Shown here piece by piece: positions 34,618-43,291 of a stretch of DNA of 64,000 bases (within the stretch, counting starts at the first letter, position 1; each line of letters begins with the position of its first letter). Under the pieces are notes generated by a model. It did not search any database, was not told where the DNA came from, and saw only the letters and a list, made by a program, of their open reading frames with translations. The stretch is from the NCBI RefSeq assembly GCF_900187855.1, contig NZ_FYEG01000007.1, forward strand, positions 32,613-96,612, in the 5' to 3' direction. Source of the DNA: Actinomyces minihominis. GTDB taxonomy: Bacteria > Actinomycetota > Actinomycetes > Actinomycetales > Actinomycetaceae. The translations under genes were made by a program, and so were the position numbers.

Positions 34618-35816
34618 TAGCGGTCCACACGAAGCCGAGAACCTGCAACCACGCCTGATCCGTCTTCAATTGCGCACATCCCGGCGATGCATTCGAGCTC
34701 TACCACCGGCACCACCTCGAAGCTCCCCGCCCCCTGTTCAAGTAGGACATTCGAAGTACCTAGGGAGTCGGTCGCAATCGCGCGGGCGGGGACAAGCAAC
34801 ACATCCATCAAAGGAGGCTGAAGATCCAACTCAACCACGATGTCCTCGTGCCCAACCCAATCGGCGGGCAACTCTCCTCCCGCCGGGCTCAGGGTGACCG
34901 TGGTGTTCTGCTCCCCTTCCGCTTGCTCGCTGACACTGCCGGTGTGTAGGGTTTCGACTTTGACATTCAACTCTGCACCACCCAGCCGCGCCACCCCGGG
35001 AAGGCCCGGTTCTAGTCCGGCACTGATTCGTCCAGGAACCTGGGTCGAGAGCACACTCTGTTCTCCGGCAACATCCACGACCGCATTCTCATCCGTCAGC
35101 ACCGTACCAACCGCTGGGATGCTCACCAGATTTCGCGGGAGGGCCCGGAAGACGACAAAGTCATCCATCGGAGCAGTAACCAAAACACGAGCAGGCCCTG
35201 GCTCAGCTTCGTCTTCAGTAACCTCTTCCGATGCCTCGACTGTTGTCGGAACACTTCGGCCCACCGACCGGTACAGCTCGGTCAGTGCCGAAGTCGTGGC
35301 GGCACCGAACTGACCATCAACAACGACACCGTATCCACGGGCACTCAATGCCGACTGAAGGATTTCTACGTCCTTCCCGCTGTCGCCTTCCACCATGCTT
35401 CGGTACAAAGGGAACACGCCTTCAAGAGCGAAGATCGGCCGGTCATTCACCCACACCACCACGTCACCCGGCATCAGTTGCTGCCCTATTTGCGCCGCGG
35501 CGGCAGTCACTACACTGGTATTCGCCCCTAGAGGCAAATCAGTCCCCTGGACACTTTCACGGACAGCGGCGGCCATCACGGTAGTTCGGTTAACCAAATC
35601 CCCCCGAGTCACTTCGACGACAACTGGCCCCGGTTCTGGTGGGGTCGCAGCAGCCTCCTGCTGCGCTGGCGACTGGAATCGAGTCGCCAACAGCCAGGTC
35701 CCCACCACCAGCGCGATGGCACCGAAACACACCCCGGTCCAAATCCACGCGCGCCTACGACCAGAGGACGTGCGCTGGAGCGTCGGGGCGCTCCGCGATC
35801 CCGACGGCTCGCTCAC
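34617..35816 (-). CDS. Exporter adaptor with peptidoglycan-binding domain
   Basis: A 399-residue protein with one N-terminal helix (about 25-45) and a large outer part. Residues 120-175 form a PG_binding_1-like domain (YRSMVEGDSGKDVEILQSAL, GYGVVVDGQFGAATTSAL). The C-terminal half has beta-barrel segments like those of HlyD/MacA adaptors, including a PARAIATDSLG-type end. Such proteins link MacB-like exporters to the wall in Gram-positive bacteria. It sits between the lipoprotein and the ABC gene with one-base overlaps or gaps, so the three are one operon. Confidence 0.85.
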   Translation of the reverse strand: MSEPSGSRSAPTLQRTSSGRRRAWIWTGVCFGAIALVVGTWLLATRFQSPAQQEAAATPPEPGPVVVEVTRGDLVNRTTVMAAAVRESVQGTDLPLGANTSVVTAAAAQIGQQLMPGDVVVWVNDRPIFALEGVFPLYRSMVEGDSGKDVEILQSALSARGYGVVVDGQFGAATTSALTELYRSVGRSVPTTVEASEEVTEDEAEPGPARVLVTAPMDDFVVFRALPRNLVSIPAVGTVLTDENAVVDVAGEQSVLSTQVPGRISAGLEPGLPGVARLGGAELNVKVETLHTGSVSEQAEGEQNTTVTLSPAGGELPADWVGHEDIVVELDLQPPLMDVLLVPARAIATDSLGTSNVLLEQGAGSFEVVPVVELECIAGMCAIEDGSGVVAGSRLRVDR

Positions 35817-36701
35817 CTAGCTGTACTCCTCAATAATGCGAAGGTACGTTTCTCTTTGCTCACCATACTTAGCCCGCAACGCTTCAAGCTCGTTGAAATG
35901 CTTAGCCAAATACTCTTCCTCCGCTTCCCACGCCGCCTCGTACACCGTTTCAGCCCACCCTGAACTCTCACGGCAAGCCGCATCAAACTCCGCTACGCGA
36001 ATTTCATCCTCGGAAGGCGCCGCTTGGATCCACGGCGCAGTATCGGCCTGGTAACCCCACCGTGAAAGGAGCTCCACCGTGGGGAACGCGTACGGGTCAC
36101 TCAAGTCAGCAACTCCAAGTGGGGCCATACATTCGCGCCACCGCTGGGCTGCCTCCTGAATCTCGTGTGCTTCCATGAAGTCACTAACCGCGAATTCCCC
36201 GCCCGTCGCCTCGGAAAAGCCCACCCCTTCGTACTGGGAGGCCACGTCGACACACTCCAAGTACGCCTCATCGTTTTGCGGGTCATTCCAGAAGTCACTC
36301 TCCTGTAGCGCTTGGTACGTGCCCCAGTCTATGCGCGGGTCGACCTCCTCGCTGTAACCGAACCGAACCGCAATCCCCCCGTCGAATAGTCTGCGGCCAA
36401 CCTCATTACTAGTGGCAGGGCGAGGAGCGTCAGCGTTGTACGCCCTCACCGGCGGCCCTTCAATGCCTCGCTCCCGAAGACAATCGCGAATCAACAGGTC
36501 CTGTGCCGCATACTCGAGGCCAACCTCCGGTCGCGTGTAAAGGTCAGATGGGAGGGACCACGAAGATTGGTCCCTCTCCACACCTCTCAGAACCTCCGCC
36601 ACTGCATCAGCACTAGCGCCGGAAGAACAGCCTACCGCCACTCCCAAGACTCCCAGCGCTAGTACCAATCTGGTCGCAAACGGCGTCACCCTGCTGGTCA
36701 C
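35817..36701 (-). CDS. Lipoprotein with four conserved cysteines, exporter-associated
   Basis: A 294-residue lipoprotein with lipobox VAVGC (C25). Four further cysteines occur in the order IRDCLRERG, YLECVDV, WRECMAPLG, FDAACRESS. The same order and the xCMxxxG pattern appear in the two lipoproteins at 56.5 and 57.7 kb, so they are distant paralogues. Two internal xC(M/L)xxxG units suggest an old duplication. It has many acidic and tryptophan/tyrosine residues. It leads the operon with the adaptor and ABC genes. I do not recognise a named family; a substrate-capture or sensor role is inference. Confidence 0.75.
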   Translation of the reverse strand: MTSRVTPFATRLVLALGVLGVAVGCSSGASADAVAEVLRGVERDQSSWSLPSDLYTRPEVGLEYAAQDLLIRDCLRERGIEGPPVRAYNADAPRPATSNEVGRRLFDGGIAVRFGYSEEVDPRIDWGTYQALQESDFWNDPQNDEAYLECVDVASQYEGVGFSEATGGEFAVSDFMEAHEIQEAAQRWRECMAPLGVADLSDPYAFPTVELLSRWGYQADTAPWIQAAPSEDEIRVAEFDAACRESSGWAETVYEAAWEAEEEYLAKHFNELEALRAKYGEQRETYLRIIEEYS

Positions 36702-37257
36702 TAGCTAACAAATCTTGCTGAACGTATGGAATCATTCCAAATCGTCCGCGCGCCGGCATTGACGACTCTATTTCGTTTGAACATCGTTGTTCTCCCTCAC
36801 AGGAGTGGCGATAAATCGGTTCCATGAATTTGAAAACCGATCGCAAGGCTACGCGCTGCTGTCACCAACAATAAGTGACAAATGTCAGCTTCCTCCGGGG
36901 AGCTCGATCTGCAACTCTTTGCGTCACCGCACGTGCTCGCCAATCTACCTGCTTGAATTCCGCTGATGCAGTGCGAAAATCTCCCCGACAGCAAGTGACC
37001 GCAGCCAGTCTGAGTGTACGTTCTCGGAACGCGTAACCAGCTTGCAGCGCAGAACCAGAGATGGCGTGAACGACGCGGCTGCGATCATCTGAGCCTCGAT
37101 GACCGCAGCCGCGCCCACCCCTACTCTGTCCGATGTCGGCAACGCGCTTGTCCCGCGGATACTTAGCTCTATCCTTTACCGATTCGCTCTACGGCTGCCG
37201 CGACCGCGTGGTTGGTCCGTCGCACCTGACTAGAGCCCCCGGGACTCGAAACGTTTT
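36702..37257. other. Gene-free stretch upstream of the exporter operon
   Basis: About 550 bases without a convincing gene. The promoter of the minus-strand lipoprotein operon should lie at its left end. A seven-base inverted repeat, ATCGGTT/AACCGAT, is visible near 36823-36845. A minus-strand frame near 36945-37142 has protein-like composition but no ribosome site and no recognisable family. Confidence 0.4.
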
Positions 37258-37486
37258 GTCCCGCGACCATGTTGGTCGTGGGACAGTTTTGTGCGAGGGG
37301 TTTTCCCCTCGCGCTCCCGTTCGTTGTTTCGCTTCGCGTTGGTCCTCGCACACAAGTGTGGAAACCCGAGATTGTGGGGGTCTCTTTCCGTTCCCACAAA
37401 TGGTGCACGAGGACAGGTTCTTCCACGCACATCACGTTCGTGTGTGGAGGAAGAAACGAAGGCACGGATAGTGGCGGCCACTATCC
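37258..37486. repeat. Cluster of unrelated hairpins
   Basis: Several strong, mutually dissimilar inverted repeats follow each other. 37258-37284: 11-base stem with one G-T pair. 37293-37312: perfect 8-base GCGAGGGG/CCCCTCGC with a TTTT loop. About 37373-37400: TTGTGGG/CCCACAA. 37466-37486: perfect 9-base GGATAGTGG/CCACTATCC. GTCCTCG near 37341 can also pair with CGAGGAC near 37407. No gene explains them. They may be a structured RNA or the termini of a decayed element. Confidence 0.6.
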
Positions 37487-37699
37487 GTTGACTGCTTGCG
37501 CTACGTCAATGAGGTAGCGCAGTTCGTTTGGTTCGAGCAACGACGCGTGGTCGCATAACCAAAGGTTTGCTCCGCAGGTCGCTTTGATTCGGCCGTCTTG
37601 GATCATCGCGGCGATGATTTGGTCCCATACAGTCCACGCGTCGAAGATCACTTGGGAGACGGTTTGAAATCCGTGTCGGGTGTAGATTGTAGTGTTCGT
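37481..37699 (-). pseudogene. Small gene remnant ending in a hairpin
   Basis: A 72-codon open frame on the minus strand follows a TGA at 37700-37702 and has no good start. It reads TIYTRHGFQTVSQVIFDAWT, then VWDQIIAAMIQDGRIKATC and ends LRYLIDVAQAVNG, with normal codon usage and amphipathic helices. GTG 37651 could start a 56-residue protein without a clear ribosome site. Its TAG lies inside the perfect 37466-37486 hairpin. I take it as the 3' part of a lost gene. Confidence 0.35.
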
Positions 37700-37775
37700 T
37701 CATACGTCCATGGACGCATGCGCCGTGTTGGCTTCGCAATCACGTTGGGGCAGGACTGTGAAGGCACGCGCACGT

Positions 37776-37919
37776 CGGTGGTGTGTGAACCACTTTGTGT
37801 TCACACACCACCGGTGCTGCTAGCCCAGTTCTATTTCAAACTTCTCTGCGCCATTTCCTTCTGCATCTTCGCCGTGCGCTGGCGAGGGTTCTTGTGGTGA
37901 CACTTTCTGGTGTCACCAC
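37776..37919. repeat. Two perfect hairpins (15- and 10-base stems)
   Basis: 37776-37790 pairs perfectly with 37799-37813 (15 bases, 8-base loop); 37894-37903 pairs perfectly with 37910-37919 (10 bases, TTTCTG loop). They lie between the nonsense-mutated gene at 37961 and the remnant at 37481, downstream of both the gene and the AbiE remnant on the minus strand. Neither has a clean U-tract, so simple terminators are not certain. Confidence 0.65.
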
Positions 37920-37960
37920 CCGACCGACCTGTGCACTTGTTTGTAAGTGGGATGTGTTTG

Positions 37961-38290
37961 TTAGGCCAGCTCGTTGTTGGCGGTTGGGGTGGCCGGTTTA
38001 GTAGTTCTTGAGGCAGTCTTGCGCGCCGTGCTTCGACCTCTGGTTTTGGTTGGGGGTTTGAGACCGAAGGAGCGTAGTTGGCTTGGGGTCCATCCGCTTT
38101 TGGTGGCGCTGGTCCAGGCTTCTTTGTATTGGCGTGTAACTTCTTCAAGTTGTTCGCTCAGTGTTTCGAGTCGGGCGCCAAGATCACTGAGGTGTCCACC
38201 AGCTCGGGCCATTTCTTCTACTTGTCTTTATGCTACTTCGCGGATCTGTTCTCGCACTTGATTGCCTTGAGGTTGTTCCTGGTGTTCCAT
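37961..38290 (-). pseudogene. Small coiled-coil, basic-tailed protein gene with an in-frame stop
   Basis: From ATG 38290 (GAGG seven bases upstream) the frame reads MEHQEQPQGNQVREQIREVA, meets TAA at 38228-38230, and continues in the same frame RQVEEMARAGGHLSDLGARL to a Lys/Arg/Thr-rich tail and a stop at 37961. Both sides look like one 109-codon gene broken by a nonsense change; reinitiation at ATG 38212 could still give 83 residues. The middle is a predicted coiled coil (LETLSEQLEEVTRQYKEAW) and the tail could bind DNA. It follows abiEii on the same strand. Confidence 0.55.
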
Positions 38291-38319
38291 CTCGCCGTCC
38301 TCAGCTCGAATCGCTGCCT

Positions 38320-39029
38320 CTATCCCGGAAGGGCTAACGTCAACAGATTCAATGCCGCACCATCAATGTCTTGAGTAACTGCGAACACAATAATGTCGAC
38401 GAGGTCCTTCTCACGGCTAGACGGACGGCCGTCGTAATCAGACATGGTGGCGCACACTTTGTCTGCGATCTGATCGACCACTGGATACAGTCGGTATCGA
38501 TTGCTCGCCAACCTAGGCAACGCCAGCGCAGTCACCGGGAGCGAGGATTGCACGGCACCCGTCATACCCGCACCAACGGCGAGGTCGATCTTCACAACCC
38601 CCTTCTTCACGACACCGATGAAAACGGTGAAGACGACACGATAACCATCGGTGTAGGGCTGGGAATCAGCTTCGATCGAAGACTCATGATCGGCGTACTC
38701 AAATCTGAAGTGGTCACCCAAGTCGATTGAAGCCAGTCGACGCAGGTCATCAAGTGCCTGTTCAAGAGGGAAGCCCCTTCTATACAGATCGATGTCAAGC
38801 GTCGAGCGGGTGGAGGGTATCCTCGCAAGCATTCCCGCACCGCCCTTGAGTACCCACTCAGAGTCATCGCCTTCTGAGAAGATTCGACTCAGAAAGCGAT
38901 TGAAGTACTCCAGCTGGATGCGCTGTTCACGTCCAGCGAGGGGTCGGCCTGCGCGACCTTCTTTGCGGCTTCTTTGATGGCGGATTCCACCCCACGCGCC
39001 GTCGGATACGGCTCCTGCTCGCCTGTCAT
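38320..39029 (-). pseudogene. abiEii: AbiEii-type nucleotidyltransferase toxin, frameshifted and truncated
   Basis: Translation starts at ATG 39029, overlapping the abiEi stop (ATGA), and gives MTGEQEPYPTARGVESAIKE and on to about residue 33. The matching continuation (EQRIQLEYFNRFLSRIF, WVLKGGAGML, STLDIDLYRRG, VVDQIADKVCA) is in another frame, so a single-base indel lies near 38930. The original frame stops at 38889. The second frame ends at 38320 after TQDIDGAALN, about 70 residues short of the usual end. The KGG and DID nucleotidyltransferase motifs remain. The toxin is very likely inactive unless the shift is a sequencing error. Confidence 0.75.
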
Positions 39030-40078
39030 TCGTCGTCCTTCCGAAGGGCCCTGATTTCATCATCTGAACTGGGATTGACTTGATGCGGCCCCGGCTTGTT
39101 CTCCCATTGATTCGAAAGCCTCTCGAGGAACGAGGGATCAATAGAAGGAGTGTAGGTTTTGGCAGTGTTCCGCGAGATATCCTCGAGGAGAGGTCCCCAC
39201 GTTTTTTCGTAAACAGCAAGATGCGGCTTAAGCGTCTCCGCTATCTTCTGTCCAAAGTCGGCAGGAATGCTCTTTTGCACGAGGTCAGCGGGAATGAGCT
39301 GCGCGATCCGCCGCGAAAGCTCACTCATATCTGGCATCACGATTGAGGCACCAGCAGTCTTCAGATAGTTCTCCAGAATCTTTGAGCCAAGCGCTGAGTC
39401 TGCCGGGATCCTACGGGCAACCGAGTCCCGGTCAAGCCCCGCGATTTCCAGCAGGCGATTCAGTACCGCGTTACCGTCGTGCCGTTTGAAACCGTTCCGG
39501 TCGGCTAGCGGGGCGAGCAGATCTCTCAGCCGGGCAAAATCCATTGTTCGCTTTGCCACTGCAGCACTCAGCGCATCAGCAACAAGGCTCATGTCGCCCA
39601 CATCATCCAGCAGATCAGCGAGGGTTCGCTCAAGGCTCATCGCGGGAAGACCTTCAACGATCGCAACATCGCTTTTGACAAGATCGCGCTTTCGATAGCG
39701 AATCCCCGCGCGTTGCGTCTGACGCCGTTTTGGCACAACAAACTCGTGTCGATTTGCCCACAGATCGCCGACGCCGTGGAGCATCGCCGCTGATGAACTC
39801 GCGACGACAACACCATCGGCCGCATCTCGGATTCGCTCTTCAGCGCGAAGTTTCGGCTCGGTGCTGAGCCATACCGCACGCAGATCCTCGAACTGATCAC
39901 TCGGCGCACCCGCATCGCGATACACCCCATGCGCCAGACGTTCCAGGTGCCCCGAATCAGCTAGCCGAGCAAGCGTCAGACGATCAACACCAAGCGCAGC
40001 TGCTTGAGCAGCAGTCACCATGCCCCATTGGGACGCGGTCACCTCCGCAAGCACACGCAGCGCATCACCCGCCTTCAT
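39026..40078 (-). CDS. abiEi: AbiEi-type antitoxin
   Basis: A 350-residue antitoxin of the type IV AbiE system. The N-terminal winged helix (SQWGMVTAAQAAALGVDRLT, LARLADSGHLERLAHGVYRD) binds the operator; the C-terminal part (residues 80-200) carries AVWLSTEP and LPAMSLERTLADLL, typical of AbiEi. Members repress their own promoter and counter the AbiEii nucleotidyltransferase. I start at ATG 40078; the earlier in-frame start at 40108 lies within the operator. The reading frame is intact although its toxin partner is broken. Confidence 0.85.
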   Translation of the reverse strand: MKAGDALRVLAEVTASQWGMVTAAQAAALGVDRLTLARLADSGHLERLAHGVYRDAGAPSDQFEDLRAVWLSTEPKLRAEERIRDAADGVVVASSSAAMLHGVGDLWANRHEFVVPKRRQTQRAGIRYRKRDLVKSDVAIVEGLPAMSLERTLADLLDDVGDMSLVADALSAAVAKRTMDFARLRDLLAPLADRNGFKRHDGNAVLNRLLEIAGLDRDSVARRIPADSALGSKILENYLKTAGASIVMPDMSELSRRIAQLIPADLVQKSIPADFGQKIAETLKPHLAVYEKTWGPLLEDISRNTAKTYTPSIDPSFLERLSNQWENKPGPHQVNPSSDDEIRALRKDDE

Positions 40079-40080
40079 GC

Positions 40081-40113
40081 TTGGATTGTATCTACAATAG
40101 CGATACAAACCAA
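40081..40113. promoter_or_regulatory. AbiE operator (inverted repeat at the abiEi start)
   Basis: TTGGATTGTATC (40081-40092) and GATACAAACCAA (40102-40113) are inverted copies, 11 of 12 bases, separated by nine bases. The site ends two bases from the abiEi start codon. AbiEi antitoxins are known to bind inverted repeats in their own promoter, so this is very likely the autoregulatory operator. Confidence 0.7.
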
Positions 40114-40202
40114 GCTAAAACACTACAGAAACACAATCCACGCTAGCAGTCTCAAGGCAGAGAAACCCGGCTTTCGTCAAGGGACTTTGAGCAAAGCGCC
40201 TG

Positions 40203-40236
40203 GTTACCAACAGATAAGCACCTAAGTGTTGGTAAC
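40203..40236. repeat. Perfect 10-base inverted repeat between abiEi and the HTH gene
   Basis: GTTACCAACA (40203-40212) and TGTTGGTAAC (40227-40236) flank a 14-base spacer. The 240-base gap holds no other gene. It may be an operator for the excisionase-like gene product, a recombination site, or a structured RNA end; no T-run follows. Confidence 0.5.
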
Positions 40237-40354
40237 GAGCATCTCCCAGGCCTGCCGGATCGCCCGAGAGCAGAAGAGTATGCTGAAGCCCCCCTGCAGT
40301 AGTGAAGATCAGGGGTCTAGCTGTTTGAGGCACGTAGGTGGAGGGGTGACTCGG

Positions 40355-40564
40355 CTACCTACGCACGGTTGGTATCTCCACGACGAGGTTGCAGCACAGC
40401 TCTTCCATGTCGACTCGAATGAGTCTGCCGACGCGATACCCATGCACCGTGCCGTCGGCGATCCTGCGCCGAATCGTTTTCACCGATACGCCAAGAGCGG
40501 CAGCAGCCTCGGCGAGCGAGACGAGGCTTGCGCCTTCGCGGCTTGATCGTGCGCGAACAGTCAT
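40355..40564 (-). CDS. Excisionase/MerR-type helix-turn-helix protein
   Basis: A 69-residue DNA-binding protein: SLAEAAAALGVSVKTIRRRI, ADGTVHGYRVGRLIRV is the HTH_17 excisionase pattern, covering nearly the whole chain. It may regulate or direct excision of the accessory element to its left. No integrase gene is present in the window. It ends 247 bases before the AbiE operator and reads toward it. Confidence 0.8.
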   Translation of the reverse strand: MTVRARSSREGASLVSLAEAAAALGVSVKTIRRRIADGTVHGYRVGRLIRVDMEELCCNLVVEIPTVRR

Positions 40565-40733
40565 GGTGGTACCTCCCGGTCAGCGAGTTGATCTCACATC
40601 ACAGGTGTCCGAAGCTATCCTCCCCCGTGGACTCGAACGGACGCCGATGGACGTTCGTGCCATCCGCGTGCCACTCCGAATGGGCATTCCTGGTCCTTTC
40701 TGTCCTCCTCTGTCATCGAACAGAGAGCACGAA

Positions 40734-40773
40734 AAAGGCCCGAACCCGCGAGATTTCGCGGATCCGGGCCTTT
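40734..40773 (-). terminator. Terminator after nrdF
   Basis: AAAGGCCCG (40734-40742) pairs with CGGGCCTTT (40765-40773), with a second inner stem CCGCGA/TTCGCGG. It lies 37 bases beyond the nrdF stop on the minus strand, and the outer arm gives a T-rich 3' side. Confidence 0.8.
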
Positions 40774-40809
40774 GACCAGGCTTTTCAGCCGGGGCGCTTC
40801 AAGAAACTT

Positions 40810-41847
<1,038 letters not shown>

Positions 41848-41961
41848 CTAACTGCCAGCCTAGCCGGGACCTAAGTCTGACCGATACCGGAGTACTGACT
41901 AACTGCTCACCAGGAACTTTACTGCGGTACTGAGTTCGGCCAGCTCAGCGCCACATTCGTA

Positions 41962-43284
41962 CTAATCCGTCAGGATCTCTTTCAAACCCCGGAAGACTGC
42001 GCTGCCATTAGCGCGCAAACCATCGTGTTCCATGCGATTGGTGACCCAGGTGCGGGTGTTGGGCATCAGGGCCGCGGTCTGCTTGGAAAGCTGGACGGGC
42101 ACAAACATATCGTCGTCGTAGATGAGGGCGGCCTTCGGAACATCAATGCTGCCGAGGACGTCGAGGTCGTAGGTCTTTTGCCAATCCGTCTTTTCCGCCA
42201 GGGCCTCCGTCACCGGAAGGAGGGCGGCTGTGGCGGGGTCATCGGCAATGAGTTCGGTGAAGAGGTGCTCACCCGTCAGGTACCAGGGGCTGGACAGATC
42301 CAGGGGGTCGGCATCCAGGTGGAAGCCGTCGAACTCTGCCGCCAGACGCTGCGCCGACCAGCGGGTACCGTGCCCCGAGGCCGCGACGGTGGTTTGCCCA
42401 TAGATGGCTTCCTGCAGCACCCAGTAGAGGGGGGCCAGAGCAGAGGAGAGGTGCCCGCCAATCTCCGCTAGGAAACGGCTGGTGAGCCGGCGCCTGCCCC
42501 CGCGCATCTCAAACGGTCCCTCCCACAGGTAGTGCAGCAGGTCCGTGTTCATGGCCCCACCCAGCATCGACCCGATCGACCGCATCCGGGTGGGGGTGAG
42601 GCGTTCGCCGGTGGGCAGGAACTCTTCCGTATCAAGCAGATGCGCTGCGACCTCACGAATCACCTGCTGGTCATCCCGGTAGCGCTCGAAGTAGACCTGG
42701 TTGCGTGCAGCTGTCAGCGGGTAGGTCTGCCGGTAGATGTCATCGATATTGACGAGGCCGGGCAGCCCGCCCGTAAAGAGAGACTCACGCAGAGCTTCCG
42801 GGTGCTGCGACAGGTAACCCAGGGTGAGGAAACCACCGTAGGACTGTCCCAATGTGGACCACTTGGCACCATCCGCCAACTCCTCACGGAACGCTTCGGC
42901 GTCGGCGATGATCTGGTTCTGCAGAAAAAGGGAGGTGAAAAGGGCCGGATCGTCCTCGACCATCACCACGTCGGAAGACAGGGGTGTCGACTGGCCCGTA
43001 CCGCGCTGGTCCAGCAGGAGGACACGGTAGTCCTTCAGCGCCTCACCAATCCAACCGTCCCGGAAATCTCCCACTCGGGGTCCCGCACCCCCCGGGCCAC
43101 CCTGCAGAAACACCAGCAGGGGCCTGTCCGCACCACCGGGCGCTATGACCTGGCGGGCAAACACCTCAATGGTTCGTCCCGGGTAGTGCTGCCCGGTGGG
43201 ATCCAGTGGAACGTCAAGCCGGTGCTCATGGACCTGGCAGCCGTGTTGGACATATGAGGTCGTGCGCAAAGATGTTTCAGCCAT
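41962..43284 (-). CDS. Alpha/beta hydrolase of the prolyl aminopeptidase (S33) type
   Basis: A 440-residue enzyme. FLQGGPGGAGPR is the oxyanion HGGPG motif, LLDQRGTGQS precedes the nucleophile in LGQSYGGF near residue 165, and MEHDGLR near the end supplies the histidine. It matches the larger proline iminopeptidase-like hydrolases of Actinobacteria, which free N-terminal proline from peptides. No signal peptide is present. ATG 43284 lacks a ribosome site, so leaderless expression is possible; the longer frame from 43368 would overlap the RNase H gene. Confidence 0.88.
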   Translation of the reverse strand: MAETSLRTTSYVQHGCQVHEHRLDVPLDPTGQHYPGRTIEVFARQVIAPGGADRPLLVFLQGGPGGAGPRVGDFRDGWIGEALKDYRVLLLDQRGTGQSTPLSSDVVMVEDDPALFTSLFLQNQIIADAEAFREELADGAKWSTLGQSYGGFLTLGYLSQHPEALRESLFTGGLPGLVNIDDIYRQTYPLTAARNQVYFERYRDDQQVIREVAAHLLDTEEFLPTGERLTPTRMRSIGSMLGGAMNTDLLHYLWEGPFEMRGGRRRLTSRFLAEIGGHLSSALAPLYWVLQEAIYGQTTVAASGHGTRWSAQRLAAEFDGFHLDADPLDLSSPWYLTGEHLFTELIADDPATAALLPVTEALAEKTDWQKTYDLDVLGSIDVPKAALIYDDDMFVPVQLSKQTAALMPNTRTWVTNRMEHDGLRANGSAVFRGLKEILTD

Positions 43285-43291
43285 GGGGTAA

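Noticed and set aside
36945..37142. Minus-strand frame of 65 codons with protein-like composition
   Set aside because: No ribosome site and no family resemblance; kept only as a note in the gene-free stretch.
37230..37260. TTCGAGTCCC-like sequence on the minus strand resembling a tRNA T-arm
   Set aside because: The loop is too long (14 bases) and no acceptor, D or anticodon stems can be built around it.
37133..37471. Plus-strand open frame of 112 codons
   Set aside because: It runs straight through several perfect hairpins, has no ribosome site, and its composition is not protein-like.
38880..38960. Programmed frameshift in abiEii
   Set aside because: No slippery heptamer is visible, and the gene is also truncated at its end, so decay is simpler.
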